Shown one piece after another: positions 37,869-47,418 of a stretch of 64,000 bases of DNA (within the stretch, counting starts at the first letter, position 1; every line of letters begins with the position of its first letter). The stretch comes from Spongiibacter tropicus DSM 19543 (lineage in GTDB: Bacteria; Pseudomonadota; Gammaproteobacteria; Pseudomonadales; Spongiibacteraceae). The stretch covers positions 562,463 to 626,462 of the forward strand of contig NZ_ATUS01000001.1 of the NCBI RefSeq assembly GCF_000420325.1, in the 5' to 3' direction. Made by a program: the position numbers and the translations under genes. The notes below the pieces were generated by a model. It searched no databases, was not told where the DNA came from, and was given only the letters and a program-made list of their open reading frames with translations.

Positions 37869-39380
37869 TCACGGCTCGGCGGGACGGCTTCTCAGCTGTA
37901 CCGCCGAATCAATACTCAGCGTATCCAACAAGGCATTCATTGCCAGAAAACTGGCCTGATCGCCTTCAGCACTCAGCGCCAGCGCGATATAACCGGCGGT
38001 AAACGCACCCAAGCCGCTGTCAAAGCTTTCCCAGCGATCACCCGTCCAGGCCTGTACCCACATATGGGGCACAAACACAAAGCGCCTACCTAAAAAGCGT
38101 TCATTGTTATAGGCCAAGCCCATTACTAAACGGCTGGGAATTCCAGCGGCACGCCCCAGTGCCGCCAATAACAGCGCGTGCTCCGTGCAATCTCCATGGC
38201 CGGACTGCAGAGCATCCAACGCCGTGCCATAACCGCTGTAGGTAGCCACTTCATCCATATGCCCGGTAACAAAGCGGGTCAAGCGCTGCATGGCTGCTCG
38301 CGGGCTCAATTCCGCATCGCCAAGCACCTCCTCCACCACCCGCTGCATGGCGGAATCGTGGTGTGGCAGCCAGTAGTTGGCAGCCATCGCTGCCTGCAAT
38401 GGTCCTCTGTCGGGGGCTGATTCATCACCGCAATCGTCGCAAATGCTGACCAGCAACTTGTCGTCTTGCCGACGCACCTGCTGTTCACCTGTCGCAGGAA
38501 GCTCAGCATCAGCCACACCGCCAAGCTGGTAGCGGATCTTTCCGCGCAGCGCCTCATCACTGATGCGATAGGGAGAACGAATCAAACGCTGATACACATG
38601 CTGCGGCGGCTGTAGGGCCTGATCCCGGCAACGCTCGTCACAAGGCAGCAGCCAGAGATCACTCCCCGCCGAAAGATTGCGCTCGGCAATCGGCGTAAAG
38701 TTCACATCGCTGAACCATTCCGCTTGCCACTGCCAGCCCCGCTCTGTTTGCCGCTCACGATCGATGCGCCAAGCAATCTGCTGCAGCCAGGGCAGCAACA
38801 GCTCACGCTGCTCGGGATCCAGCGGAGACTGACTGATCGGTGTAAAACGGTAGCGAATGGTCTCCAGCGTCAAGCTCGAAAAACTCCACTCTCGGGTTAC
38901 CAAGGGAGCCTGCCCCCGGTTTTCCAACATGCTGCGCTGCAGTGCCACAGGAAACAGCGGGGCCGACTCCAGGCGGATCGCATTTCTGCGCTCGGCCTGT
39001 TGCAATTGCCAGCCATCCCCCTGCCTGATCAACTGCAAACGGTGATTAGCGGCCTTGGAGCGGAGTTGTTTGCTGGCTGATAACCCCTGTGCATCCCGCG
39101 ATTCCACATAATCCAGCCGCACACGACTGATACTGACCGGCGCACCCGGTTGCTGCACCGCAATATCCGTGACCTCACTGCTGAAACAGCGTTCGCCCGC
39201 GCAATAATGCCACTGCTGGCGACGGCCCAGTGGCTGACCATCGCGCTGTAATACCTGCCAGCGGCTTTCGACCCCGACCGGCGGCGACGGCGGCACGTTC
39301 GGCGCCGGGCTCGCCGCACAGGCACACAAAAAGACCGACAGGAGACTCACACCGCGACGAAACACCACTACACTACCCAT
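37869..39380 (-). CDS. Lipoprotein with transglutaminase-like domain
   Basis: The 503-residue protein has an N-terminal lipoprotein-type signal (VFLCACAAS, Cys21) and a C-terminal transglutaminase-like fold. The likely catalytic triad is Cys398 in GHGDCTEHA, His439 in VPHMWVQAW and Asp454 in SFDSG. The long middle region (about 40-340) lacks motifs I recognise and has a CDERC pair. Bacterial members of this fold are usually proteases or amidases rather than crosslinking enzymes. It is convergent with the small exported protein and divergent from the DUF1499 gene. Substrate unknown. Confidence 0.82.
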   Translation of the reverse strand: MGSVVVFRRGVSLLSVFLCACAASPAPNVPPSPPVGVESRWQVLQRDGQPLGRRQQWHYCAGERCFSSEVTDIAVQQPGAPVSISRVRLDYVESRDAQGLSASKQLRSKAANHRLQLIRQGDGWQLQQAERRNAIRLESAPLFPVALQRSMLENRGQAPLVTREWSFSSLTLETIRYRFTPISQSPLDPEQRELLLPWLQQIAWRIDRERQTERGWQWQAEWFSDVNFTPIAERNLSAGSDLWLLPCDERCRDQALQPPQHVYQRLIRSPYRISDEALRGKIRYQLGGVADAELPATGEQQVRRQDDKLLVSICDDCGDESAPDRGPLQAAMAANYWLPHHDSAMQRVVEEVLGDAELSPRAAMQRLTRFVTGHMDEVATYSGYGTALDALQSGHGDCTEHALLLAALGRAAGIPSRLVMGLAYNNERFLGRRFVFVPHMWVQAWTGDRWESFDSGLGAFTAGYIALALSAEGDQASFLAMNALLDTLSIDSAVQLRSRPAEP

Positions 39381-39463
39381 GTAAAACGATGCCTAAGCCT
39401 AACAGAAAACCCTTTTCAAACTGTGAACGTAACAACTGCATATCTGGCCCTGCGGAACCGACA

Positions 39464-39922
39464 ATGAAAATATCCTCTGCCCGCCACATTTTTCTCGCGC
39501 TGGCGCTGCCCGTCACTGTCAGCCTCGGCGCTTGCAGCGCGCCGCCTGCCGTTCAGCAGCTTGAAAAAGCCCCCGAGCTGGCCCCCTGCCCGCCCTCGCC
39601 CAATTGCGTATCCAGCCTCAGTCGTGACGACTCGCAGTATGTGCCCGCATTTACGGCAAATACCGCAGACGATTGGCAGCGCCTGCAATCACTGCTGCTA
39701 AGCTCACCGCGCAGCTATCCTTTGGCACGTGCCGATCACTATCTCCACGTTGAAGTACGCAGTGCACTGCTGCGCTTTCGCGATGATGTCGAACTTCGCT
39801 ACTTCCCGGAGCAGCAACGCATCGATGTGCGCAGCGCTTCTCGACTGGGGCACTACGATTTTGATGTAAATCGTCAGCGTGTCGATGCCTTGCGTGCCCG
39901 TTACGAGCAGCCGCCCCCCTAG
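39464..39922 (+). CDS. DUF1499 family lipoprotein
   Basis: The 152-residue protein starts MKISSARHIFLALALPVTV with lipobox LGAC (Cys24). It carries the DUF1499 motifs CPPSPNCVSSLS near residues 42-53 and RFRDDVELRYFPEQQRIDVRSASRLGHYDFDVNRQRV toward the end, given here only as the region about 105-140. The function of the family is not known. A longer frame to 39230 is open but overlaps the transglutaminase gene and adds no signal. Confidence 0.87.
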   Translation: MKISSARHIFLALALPVTVSLGACSAPPAVQQLEKAPELAPCPPSPNCVSSLSRDDSQYVPAFTANTADDWQRLQSLLLSSPRSYPLARADHYLHVEVRSALLRFRDDVELRYFPEQQRIDVRSASRLGHYDFDVNRQRVDALRARYEQPPP

Positions 39923-39959
39923 CGCAGTCAGCCGCAGCAGATTGTGCGACAATGCGGCC

Positions 39960-40253
39960 ATGCGCAAAACCGACAAACACCGCGAACGCCAGATTATCGA
40001 TGCCCTCAATACCGTGTGCGAGCGCGCACTGGAGCGGTCACTACCCGGCTTTACGTGGCTGACGCACCACGTCGACTACCAGCGCTTTCCCAACAGTCTG
40101 ACTGTCTTCTGCATCGTGGAAGGTAATGCCCCAAACAGCGAGGCCTGGTTGGTGGAAGCTGTCTGCAAAGCGCTGCGAGACTGCAACATCCCCTTGCCAT
40201 CGAGCCGCTGTCACTGCCTGGGTGAAGCCAGCTATCAGCAGCGCTTCGGCTAA
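39960..40253 (+). CDS. Small conserved protein, often labelled Fis family regulator
   Basis: The 97-residue protein starts MRKTDKHRERQIIDALNTVC. It resembles a short conserved family of Pseudomonas and relatives with the pattern VCERAL...GFTWLTHHVDY..FPNSLTVFCIV. That family is often named Fis-like, but I see no helix-turn-helix here, so the name is doubtful. It contains five cysteines. It lies 37 bases after the DUF1499 gene and 11 before the CYTH gene. Confidence 0.72.
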   Translation: MRKTDKHRERQIIDALNTVCERALERSLPGFTWLTHHVDYQRFPNSLTVFCIVEGNAPNSEAWLVEAVCKALRDCNIPLPSSRCHCLGEASYQQRFG

Positions 40254-40264
40254 CAGGACACAAC

Positions 40265-40768
40265 ATGAGTGAGCAGTACCTGGAAATCGAACGCAAATTC
40301 CGGCTGCGCGATGAGCGCTGGCGACACGCAGTGGACGGCCTTGAAGCCCAACGGCTGGTGCAGGGCTATCTCAGTCGCGATCCGCAGCGCAGCGTACGCG
40401 TGAGACTGGCTGGAGATACTGCATGGCTGACCGTCAAGGGCATGAGTGAAGGGGCCAGCAGGTTGGAGTTTGAATATCCTGTTCCTGCGGCGGACGCAGA
40501 GGCCATGCTGGCCCTGTGCGAAGGTCCCCTGATCGACAAGCAGCGCTACCGGCTGCCGATAGACAACGATACGCGGTACTGGGAAATTGATGAATTTTTC
40601 GGCGATAACGCCGGACTGGTCGTCGCCGAGCTGGAGCTGCACAGTGAAAACGAAACTGTCCCCCAGCCGTCATGGCTGGGAGAAGAGGTTACCGGCGATC
40701 CCAACTACTACAATTCCAGCCTCAGCCAGCGACCATTTGCGTACTGGACTGAGGAAGAACGCCGTTAG
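40265..40768 (+). CDS. CYTH domain protein (triphosphate tunnel metalloenzyme)
   Basis: The 167-residue protein starts MSEQYLEIERKFRLRDERW. The ExExK signature is at Glu7, Glu9 and Lys11, and alternating Arg/Lys strands (QRSVRVRLAG, AWLTVKG, RLEFEYPVP) line the tunnel. Many stand-alone bacterial members hydrolyse inorganic tripolyphosphate, but adenylate cyclase or thiamine triphosphatase activity also occurs in the family. The length fits the short YgiF-less type. Confidence 0.92.
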   Translation: MSEQYLEIERKFRLRDERWRHAVDGLEAQRLVQGYLSRDPQRSVRVRLAGDTAWLTVKGMSEGASRLEFEYPVPAADAEAMLALCEGPLIDKQRYRLPIDNDTRYWEIDEFFGDNAGLVVAELELHSENETVPQPSWLGEEVTGDPNYYNSSLSQRPFAYWTEEERR

Positions 40769-40953
40769 AGAACGTCGGTAATCACCGAACTGTTAATACC
40801 GACTGCACGATGAGGTAGAAAGCGCGGCCCTGACAGCTGCTCGATCTTGCCGCCCTTTTTCAGAAATGCATCGACCTGTCGGGAAATCTGTTCGCGCAGC
40901 GCGTGCTGATGATACTGGGAGTGCATGGACATCGAAGGGGTATTGCGGCGCAT
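40765..40953 (-). CDS. Small conserved basic protein of unknown function
   Basis: A 62-residue reading frame begins MRRNTPSMSMHSQYHQHALR after an AGAAGGAGC ribosome site. It contains REQISRQVDAFLKKGGKIEQL, a pattern met in short putative regulators of pseudomonads, and ends in a hydrophobic SSVITDVL. A longer frame to 41082 lacks a ribosome site. It is convergent with the CYTH gene and overlaps its stop by four bases. Confidence 0.62.
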   Translation of the reverse strand: MRRNTPSMSMHSQYHQHALREQISRQVDAFLKKGGKIEQLSGPRFLPHRAVGINSSVITDVL

Positions 40954-41093
40954 TGTCGGCTCCTTCTGGCATAAGCGTAAGTAATCAGCGGCAGCGACTC
41001 CGCTACCGGCACAGCAGATGCTAGCGAGTGGCAATGACAATCCCGCGATGCTTTTATGACAGACTGACAACAGCGCAGGCAATCAGACAGGCA

Positions 41094-41120
41094 TAAAAAA
41101 AGGCCGCCGAAGCGACCTTT
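41094..41120 (-). terminator. Rho-independent terminator after the acyl-CoA ligase gene
   Basis: On the minus strand AAAGGTCGC and GCGGCCTTT form a 9-bp stem, with one G-T pair, capped by a TTCG tetraloop and followed by a run of T. It lies 19 bases after the ligase stop. Confidence 0.92.
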
Positions 41121-41138
41121 CTCTGTCCCCCTGCTTTC

Positions 41139-42752
41139 TTACACAGCGGGCATTTCGTCGGCCATTTCACGCAGCTTATTCTTGGCGACTTTTTCCAGCG
41201 CAGCGCGCGGGAACTCGTCCACAAAGTACACCGCTCGGGGCACTTTGAAATCAGCCAGATTAGCTTTGCAATGATCGATGATCGCCTGAGCAAAGGCGTC
41301 CTCATCCTCCGGCGCGCCCCAGCCTTTGATCACAAAGGCGACCGCAACCATATCGAGCATCTCGTGGGATTTTGCGACCACAGCCACTTCGCCGATACCG
41401 CCACCGGGCACCTGCATGATGGTCTCTTCAACCTGGCGCGCCGATACGTTTTCGCCACCGACTTTCAGAGCGTCCTTATCGCGATCAGAGAAGTAGAAAT
41501 GCCCCTCATCGCCGATATGCACCATGTCACCGGTTTTAAACCAGCCATTGTCCGTAAATGACTTGGCCATCGCCTCGGGATTTTTGTAGTACTCGAGGAA
41601 GATGTTCACGCCGCGTACGCCGTGCACCCACAGCTCACCAATTTCACCTTTTTTGCAAGGCTCGCCGGTCTCGGGGTTCACGACCGCCAGGTGATACCCC
41701 GGCGTCGGCTTACCGATACTCCCCTGAGGCCATTCCTGCACGAAATCAGAGCGGGTCGCATGGGTTACGGTCTCGGTCATGCCCCAGCTTGCAAAGGGCT
41801 GAGCCTTCAGCCAGCCCTCGATTTCCTTCCAGATAATACCCATCGGCATCACTTTCAAGCTGTGCTGCTCGGGCACCGGCTGCGGGCCGATTGCCTTGAA
41901 GACAAACGGAATCATCGAGCAGTGGGTCACCTGATACTTGTCGATAATCTCCCAGAAGCGACTGGCGGAGAATTTCGGCAGCAGCACGGCGGTACCGCCC
42001 ACACCCAGCGAGCCCCAGAAAGCCCAGCTCTGACAGTTCACGTGGAAGAACGGCAGAAAGCCCAGGTAGACGCTGTCACGGTTCATGTTCATGCTCTGGG
42101 AACCCATAGTCCCTGACCACAGCGCATTAGCATGGGTATGCACCACCGCCTTGGGCAGCGAGGTGGTACCTGAGGTAAACATGATACCCGCAGGCAGCAT
42201 CGGCTCGGCAGGGCGCTCAGGAACCGTAGCCGGATCGCCGAAGAGGCTGCCGAATGTCGCTTCGTCATGCTCCTCACCAGCCTCGGCCGCTTCACCAGAA
42301 TTGTCGTCGGTCACCACAATCCACTGCACGTTCTTGGCATTGGCTTTGATCTCTTTGACAAATTTGGGCTGGGTAATCACCCCTACGGCTTCAGTGTGAT
42401 CGGCAAAGTATTCGATCTCACCACCCACACAGCGCGTATTGGTCGTCACCCCAACGGCACCCAGCTTGGCACAGGCATACCAGGCCAGTACCATTTCCGG
42501 GCAGTTTTCGGCGTGAATCATCACTTTGTCGTGTTTGCGAACGCCCTTGGCGTACAGGCCCGCAGCCACCTTGCTGGTTTCTTCGTCAAAGGCTTTGTAG
42601 GTCCAGCGCTGGTCTTCACCAGAACGCGGCTCCCAGATCATAAACGGGTGATCGGGGCGCACCTGGGCCCAGTGCCGCAGGCGTTGCGGAATATCCTGAT
42701 CGGCAAAATCAAACTGCGCAGCGGCAGCAGCAACGTCCAGATCCAAACTCAT
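41139..42752 (-). CDS. AMP-forming acyl-CoA ligase
   Basis: The 537-residue ANL-family enzyme activates a carboxylic acid with ATP and CoA. The AMP-binding loop reads TSGTTSLPKAVVHTH, with Ser where Gly is usual. Further motifs are ASWGMTETVTHA, NGWFKTGDMV, DRDKDALKVGGENVSA and the C-terminal catalytic-type lysine in EKVAKNKLREM. The general layout resembles CaiC-like and sterol- or fatty-acid-CoA ligases. The ATG at 42752 has AAGGAG five bases upstream; the GTG two codons earlier does not. The substrate is unknown; nearness to the ring-cleavage operon is only suggestive. Confidence 0.88.
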   Translation of the reverse strand: MSLDLDVAAAAAQFDFADQDIPQRLRHWAQVRPDHPFMIWEPRSGEDQRWTYKAFDEETSKVAAGLYAKGVRKHDKVMIHAENCPEMVLAWYACAKLGAVGVTTNTRCVGGEIEYFADHTEAVGVITQPKFVKEIKANAKNVQWIVVTDDNSGEAAEAGEEHDEATFGSLFGDPATVPERPAEPMLPAGIMFTSGTTSLPKAVVHTHANALWSGTMGSQSMNMNRDSVYLGFLPFFHVNCQSWAFWGSLGVGGTAVLLPKFSASRFWEIIDKYQVTHCSMIPFVFKAIGPQPVPEQHSLKVMPMGIIWKEIEGWLKAQPFASWGMTETVTHATRSDFVQEWPQGSIGKPTPGYHLAVVNPETGEPCKKGEIGELWVHGVRGVNIFLEYYKNPEAMAKSFTDNGWFKTGDMVHIGDEGHFYFSDRDKDALKVGGENVSARQVEETIMQVPGGGIGEVAVVAKSHEMLDMVAVAFVIKGWGAPEDEDAFAQAIIDHCKANLADFKVPRAVYFVDEFPRAALEKVAKNKLREMADEMPAV

Positions 42753-42896
42753 AGCCACTCCTTCGTTATTGGTTAGGCATTGTAGGGCGATAAAATAGCC
42801 TTGATCTTACCCAGCCACCTTGGCCGCCACTATGACAAAACCACTCATCCCAGTGACATTTTGAACAGTCCCCTGCCTGTGCTCCATCTCTGTTAA

Positions 42897-44066
<1,170 letters not shown>

Positions 44067-44828
44067 TCAGTCCTTGGGAAAGGCCTTGATCGGATAAACG
44101 TCGAAACGCACAGCCTTACCGTCGATACTGAACTGCGGCGCCCTGGGACCATCGATAACCGGTGCTCTGGGTGGCCGCTTCACCACCACCCGATAGCGGG
44201 CGGCACCCAGGGCCGCCGTCAACAGCGCGTCGGCGTCGTCATCCCTGCCCACCAACTGATGGAACATCTGCATTTCTTTTTTCACCAGCGCCGACTTACC
44301 GGACTCGGGAAACATCGGATCGAGATAAATCACATCGGCCAGTGGCTCTGCTACGGCCGCCGAGAGAAACGCAACGGCACTGCCTTCGATCAGCGACATG
44401 CGACTGACCACCGCATCGCTGTCATCTGTCCGACCCCGACGCAGACCGTCTGCCAGCAGCGCCGCCACGACCGGCTGACGTTCGCAGAGTGTCACCTCGG
44501 CTCCGTAGCTCGCGAGTAACAGACTGTCTCTACCCAGCCCTGCTGTCGCATCGATGACCGTCAGCCCGTCCCGGCGACCGCCGATGGCTTTCAACAACAG
44601 CTCCTTGCCGCGATGACGGTTGCGTAACTGCGCCGCAAAATCCACACATACCGGATTCTGCCGCGCCGCAGGTGACAGCCCCAGGCTCAACCGTCGATCA
44701 GCGTAAAAGACGTATTGTTGCGCCGGATCACTCTGCCATTCCGACACGCAGGACAAACCCAGACGCCCGGCAAGCTGCGGGACATCCTCGGGATCGCCAT
44801 CTTGAACATAAAAAAGTGGAGCGGGCAT
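44067..44828 (-). CDS. rsmJ: 16S rRNA (guanine1516-N2)-methyltransferase RsmJ
   Basis: RsmJ methylates G1516 of 16S rRNA. From MPAPLFYVQDGDPEDVPQLA the protein has 253 residues, against 250 in E. coli. It shows the SAM-binding TVIDATAGLGRDSLLLASYG, VIYLDPMFPESGKSALVKKE as the catalytic region and VVKRPPRAPVI. It is convergent with dapE and abuts it: the two stop codons touch. It follows the globin gene on the same strand with 82 bases between. Confidence 0.94.
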   Translation of the reverse strand: MPAPLFYVQDGDPEDVPQLAGRLGLSCVSEWQSDPAQQYVFYADRRLSLGLSPAARQNPVCVDFAAQLRNRHRGKELLLKAIGGRRDGLTVIDATAGLGRDSLLLASYGAEVTLCERQPVVAALLADGLRRGRTDDSDAVVSRMSLIEGSAVAFLSAAVAEPLADVIYLDPMFPESGKSALVKKEMQMFHQLVGRDDDADALLTAALGAARYRVVVKRPPRAPVIDGPRAPQFSIDGKAVRFDVYPIKAFPKD

Positions 44829-44910
44829 TGCGTGAAGACACCGAACGGATTTCGCCAGCGATTGTACCGCGCCGCTGGCAAAAACCACCAGCCGCAGCGG
44901 CTAAACCCGG

Positions 44911-45294
44911 TCAGGCCGTGGCTGTTTTGGCTTCCAGCATCCGGGTAATCGCCGCCAGTGGTGGCATCAGCATTTGTTTGAGCTGCTCCGCATCGTCGCG
45001 GTCTGACAGCGCATCGGCGAAGCAGTCCAGCCACTGCTGACTGTGCCGAGGCTGGATACCCAGCGGCTTGTGGGCAGCGGTGATGCACATGCTGCCTCGA
45101 GATTCCATATACACCGGCGGCCCACCCATCCAACTGATGAGATATTGAGAGAAATACTCGCGCACAGGTCCAAGGTCCTGCGCATGCATGGCGCGGATTT
45201 CTGCGTAGCGGGCCTCGCTGTCCATATACTGGTAAAACCGGTCGACCAGGTGGCGAATACCCGCTTCGCCCAACATCTCATAGGGAGATTGCAC
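44911..45294 (-). CDS. Group II truncated hemoglobin
   Basis: The 127-residue protein has the group II (TrHbO-type) pattern: LVDRFYQYMDSEARYAEIR with the B10 tyrosine, YLISWMGGPPVYME, the proximal-type histidine in ITAAHKPLGI, and the G8 tryptophan in QQWLDCFADAL. Such globins bind oxygen tightly. The GTG start has AGGAG eight bases upstream inside the end of the monooxygenase gene, 9 bases away. It is the last gene of the oxygenase operon. Supplying or buffering oxygen for the oxygenases is inferred. Confidence 0.9.
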   Translation of the reverse strand: MQSPYEMLGEAGIRHLVDRFYQYMDSEARYAEIRAMHAQDLGPVREYFSQYLISWMGGPPVYMESRGSMCITAAHKPLGIQPRHSQQWLDCFADALSDRDDAEQLKQMLMPPLAAITRMLEAKTATA

Positions 45295-45303
45295 GACTGA
45301 CTC

Positions 45304-46488
45304 CTACAGGAAAAAATCCGTGTTTTTGGCACCCAACAGGGTCGCCCCTAGGTTGCGCCCAAACTTGAAGGGATTGTTGGCCACGTGCTGGCGACCCGCA
45401 TTGATATCCAGCCACGCCCGATTCAGGGGATGCCCACGGAAAATACCCTGCGCCCCACAGGCAATAAAGAGTTCATTAACGGCGTCGGCGCATTTCTTGG
45501 AAATACTGGCCGCGTGGAAGCGACGCTGAATACGCTCACTCATTTCCAGACTTTCGCCGCGCTCGGCACTGTTAACAAAATAATTCAAATCATCGCGCAA
45601 GGTCGCCCGACATTCAGCCACCGCTGCCACCGCATTGGCCAGCGCCATCTGCACGTTCGGATCCTGAGCCACTTTGGCACCGTCATTCAGTCCCACGCGC
45701 TCGCGATTGACCTCGATGTAACTGTTGACGACGCCCTGCAAGGCACCGATGGAAGAGCAGGCTACCGCCCGCGTAAAAATCTGTCCAAAAGGCAGGGTAA
45801 ACAACGGACTGGTATTGACGGCGCAGCCGGGGTTTTCACCACTGAAGCCGTCCATGCTGCGATGCGTCCGGTGCTCCGGCACAAACACAGGCTCGTCGAT
45901 GACAATATCGTTGGAGCCCGTGCCCTGCAGGCCGCTTACATCCCAATTGTCGACAATACGGTAGTCACTAAGCGGCACCAGAAAGGTTCGATAATCATGT
46001 GCCTCGCCGGGTGTGGCGGGGGGCGCCATCCCGCCGAGAAACGCCCACTGACAGTGCTTGGAACCCGAGGAAAACCCCCAGTGTCCCGACAACATATAGC
46101 CGCCCTCAACGCGAGAGACCTTGCCGACCGGCATATACGATGAGGAAATCAGCACACTGCTGTCCTCGCTCCACACATCCTGCTGCGCACGGTCGTCGAA
46201 CATGCCGAGCTGCCAATTGTGGATCGCCACCACGCCCAGCACCCAGGCCGTGGACATACAGCCCTCCGCCAGGGTTTGCTGCACGTCAAAAAACACCTGC
46301 GGCGGCAGCTCAAAACCGCCATAGCGCTTGGGCTGCATGATGCGGAAAAAGCCACTGCGCTGCATATCGGCAATCGTTGCATCGGGCAGTCGCCCGAGTT
46401 CAGCCGCCTCAGCCTGGCGCTCGATCAGTGCCGGCACCAGTGCGCGGGCATCGGCCATCAGTTGGTTTACGCGATTGTGATCAGTCAC
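45304..46488 (-). CDS. Flavin-dependent monooxygenase, HsaA-like (acyl-CoA dehydrogenase fold)
   Basis: The 394-residue protein has the acyl-CoA dehydrogenase fold of group D flavin monooxygenases and the same length as mycobacterial HsaA. HsaA hydroxylates 3-HSA to the catechol 3,4-DHSA with reduced flavin from a partner reductase. Seen motifs are MQPKRYGGFELPP, GHWGFSSGSKHCQWAFLGG and IACGAQGIFRGHPLNRAWLD. The GTG start has GAGG nine bases before. No reductase (HsaB) gene is next to it. A general ring-hydroxylating monooxygenase is possible, but the extradiol and KshA neighbours favour HsaA-type work. Confidence 0.82.
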   Translation of the reverse strand: MTDHNRVNQLMADARALVPALIERQAEAAELGRLPDATIADMQRSGFFRIMQPKRYGGFELPPQVFFDVQQTLAEGCMSTAWVLGVVAIHNWQLGMFDDRAQQDVWSEDSSVLISSSYMPVGKVSRVEGGYMLSGHWGFSSGSKHCQWAFLGGMAPPATPGEAHDYRTFLVPLSDYRIVDNWDVSGLQGTGSNDIVIDEPVFVPEHRTHRSMDGFSGENPGCAVNTSPLFTLPFGQIFTRAVACSSIGALQGVVNSYIEVNRERVGLNDGAKVAQDPNVQMALANAVAAVAECRATLRDDLNYFVNSAERGESLEMSERIQRRFHAASISKKCADAVNELFIACGAQGIFRGHPLNRAWLDINAGRQHVANNPFKFGRNLGATLLGAKNTDFFL

Positions 46489-46521
46489 CTTGTTATCCTC
46501 TTTCTGAATTCGGGGGTAAAG

Positions 46522-47418
46522 CTATTGCCAGTGGTGTCCCCACTCCGAGGGACGGCGGCTAAACGTGGGCCGGTACTGCTGCCAGTCGAGCTGCAAGCCG
46601 TCGCAGCCAAATTCAATGGCAAAGCCTGCCGGGCTCTCGACGTACACGGAAATCATCTGGTCGTTGCAATGACGGCCCAATGTCGAAACGACGGGCACTT
46701 CATGCTCCCGGCAGCGATCCATAAACTGCCCCACCTCGTTGATATCCGTCACCTCAACCATCAGGTGAATACAGCCGTTATCCGGGGGCTGCGGCGCTTC
46801 GTAAATCGCCAGACTGTGATGCCGTGGGTTATCGACATGGAGAAAATGCAGACGCTGACCGCCGTCAGGGCCGTCAAAGTGCATGGAGTCGGTGCGCTCG
46901 AAGCCCAGCAACTCACGGTAAAAGGCGTAGCAAGCATCAAACTGACGGGTTGGCAGCACATAGTGGCCGAGCCCCATATCACCGTTAAAGCCCGTCTCAA
47001 ACCGCAACACATTGGCGGGACTTTGCAGGGGCTGGTAGTCGAGCGCACAGCTTTGCACCAGCTCCACGCACTGCCCGCTGGGGTCGAACAGACGCAGCCC
47101 CGCCGCCACATTGCGCAGCGCGCAATCGCTGTCTGAAAGCGGCTCAACGATTTGTCCAGCCGCGCGCAAATCCTCGGCGACATCGTTCAAAGCCAGTTCG
47201 GGGTCCAGCTCCCAACCCGCGGTATGCAAGCGCTCCCGATCACCGGGCACCACAGCCAGGCGCCAGCAGTAGGCGTCCATCTTGAAACGCAGCCAGCCGG
47301 AAGATTCCGCCGCCAGGGGCATCATGCCCACCACCTCGGCCAGAAATGGCTGCCATCGATGAGGCTGTGCTGACTCAATCAGCAAATAGGCCAGCGCGTT
47401 AACGTTGCAAACCGCCAT
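46522..47418 (-). CDS. Type I extradiol ring-cleavage dioxygenase (BphC/HsaC-like)
   Basis: The 298-residue two-module VOC enzyme opens a catechol ring next to the hydroxyls. Iron ligands are His152 (GLGHYVLP), His218 (CIHLMVEV) and Glu269 (FAIEFGCDG). Catalytic-type His201, His250 and Tyr259 are also present. Family members cleave 2,3-dihydroxybiphenyl or the steroid catechol 3,4-DHSA. The ATG overlaps the stop of the KshA-like gene by one base (TGATG). With the neighbours, 3,4-DHSA dioxygenase is the favoured role. Confidence 0.88.
   Translation of the reverse strand: MAVCNVNALAYLLIESAQPHRWQPFLAEVVGMMPLAAESSGWLRFKMDAYCWRLAVVPGDRERLHTAGWELDPELALNDVAEDLRAAGQIVEPLSDSDCALRNVAAGLRLFDPSGQCVELVQSCALDYQPLQSPANVLRFETGFNGDMGLGHYVLPTRQFDACYAFYRELLGFERTDSMHFDGPDGGQRLHFLHVDNPRHHSLAIYEAPQPPDNGCIHLMVEVTDINEVGQFMDRCREHEVPVVSTLGRHCNDQMISVYVESPAGFAIEFGCDGLQLDWQQYRPTFSRRPSEWGHHWQ

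Noticed and set aside
39960-40253. Fis family transcription regulator as a functional call
   Set aside because: No C-terminal helix-turn-helix of the Fis type is visible; the name appears to be a carried-over label.
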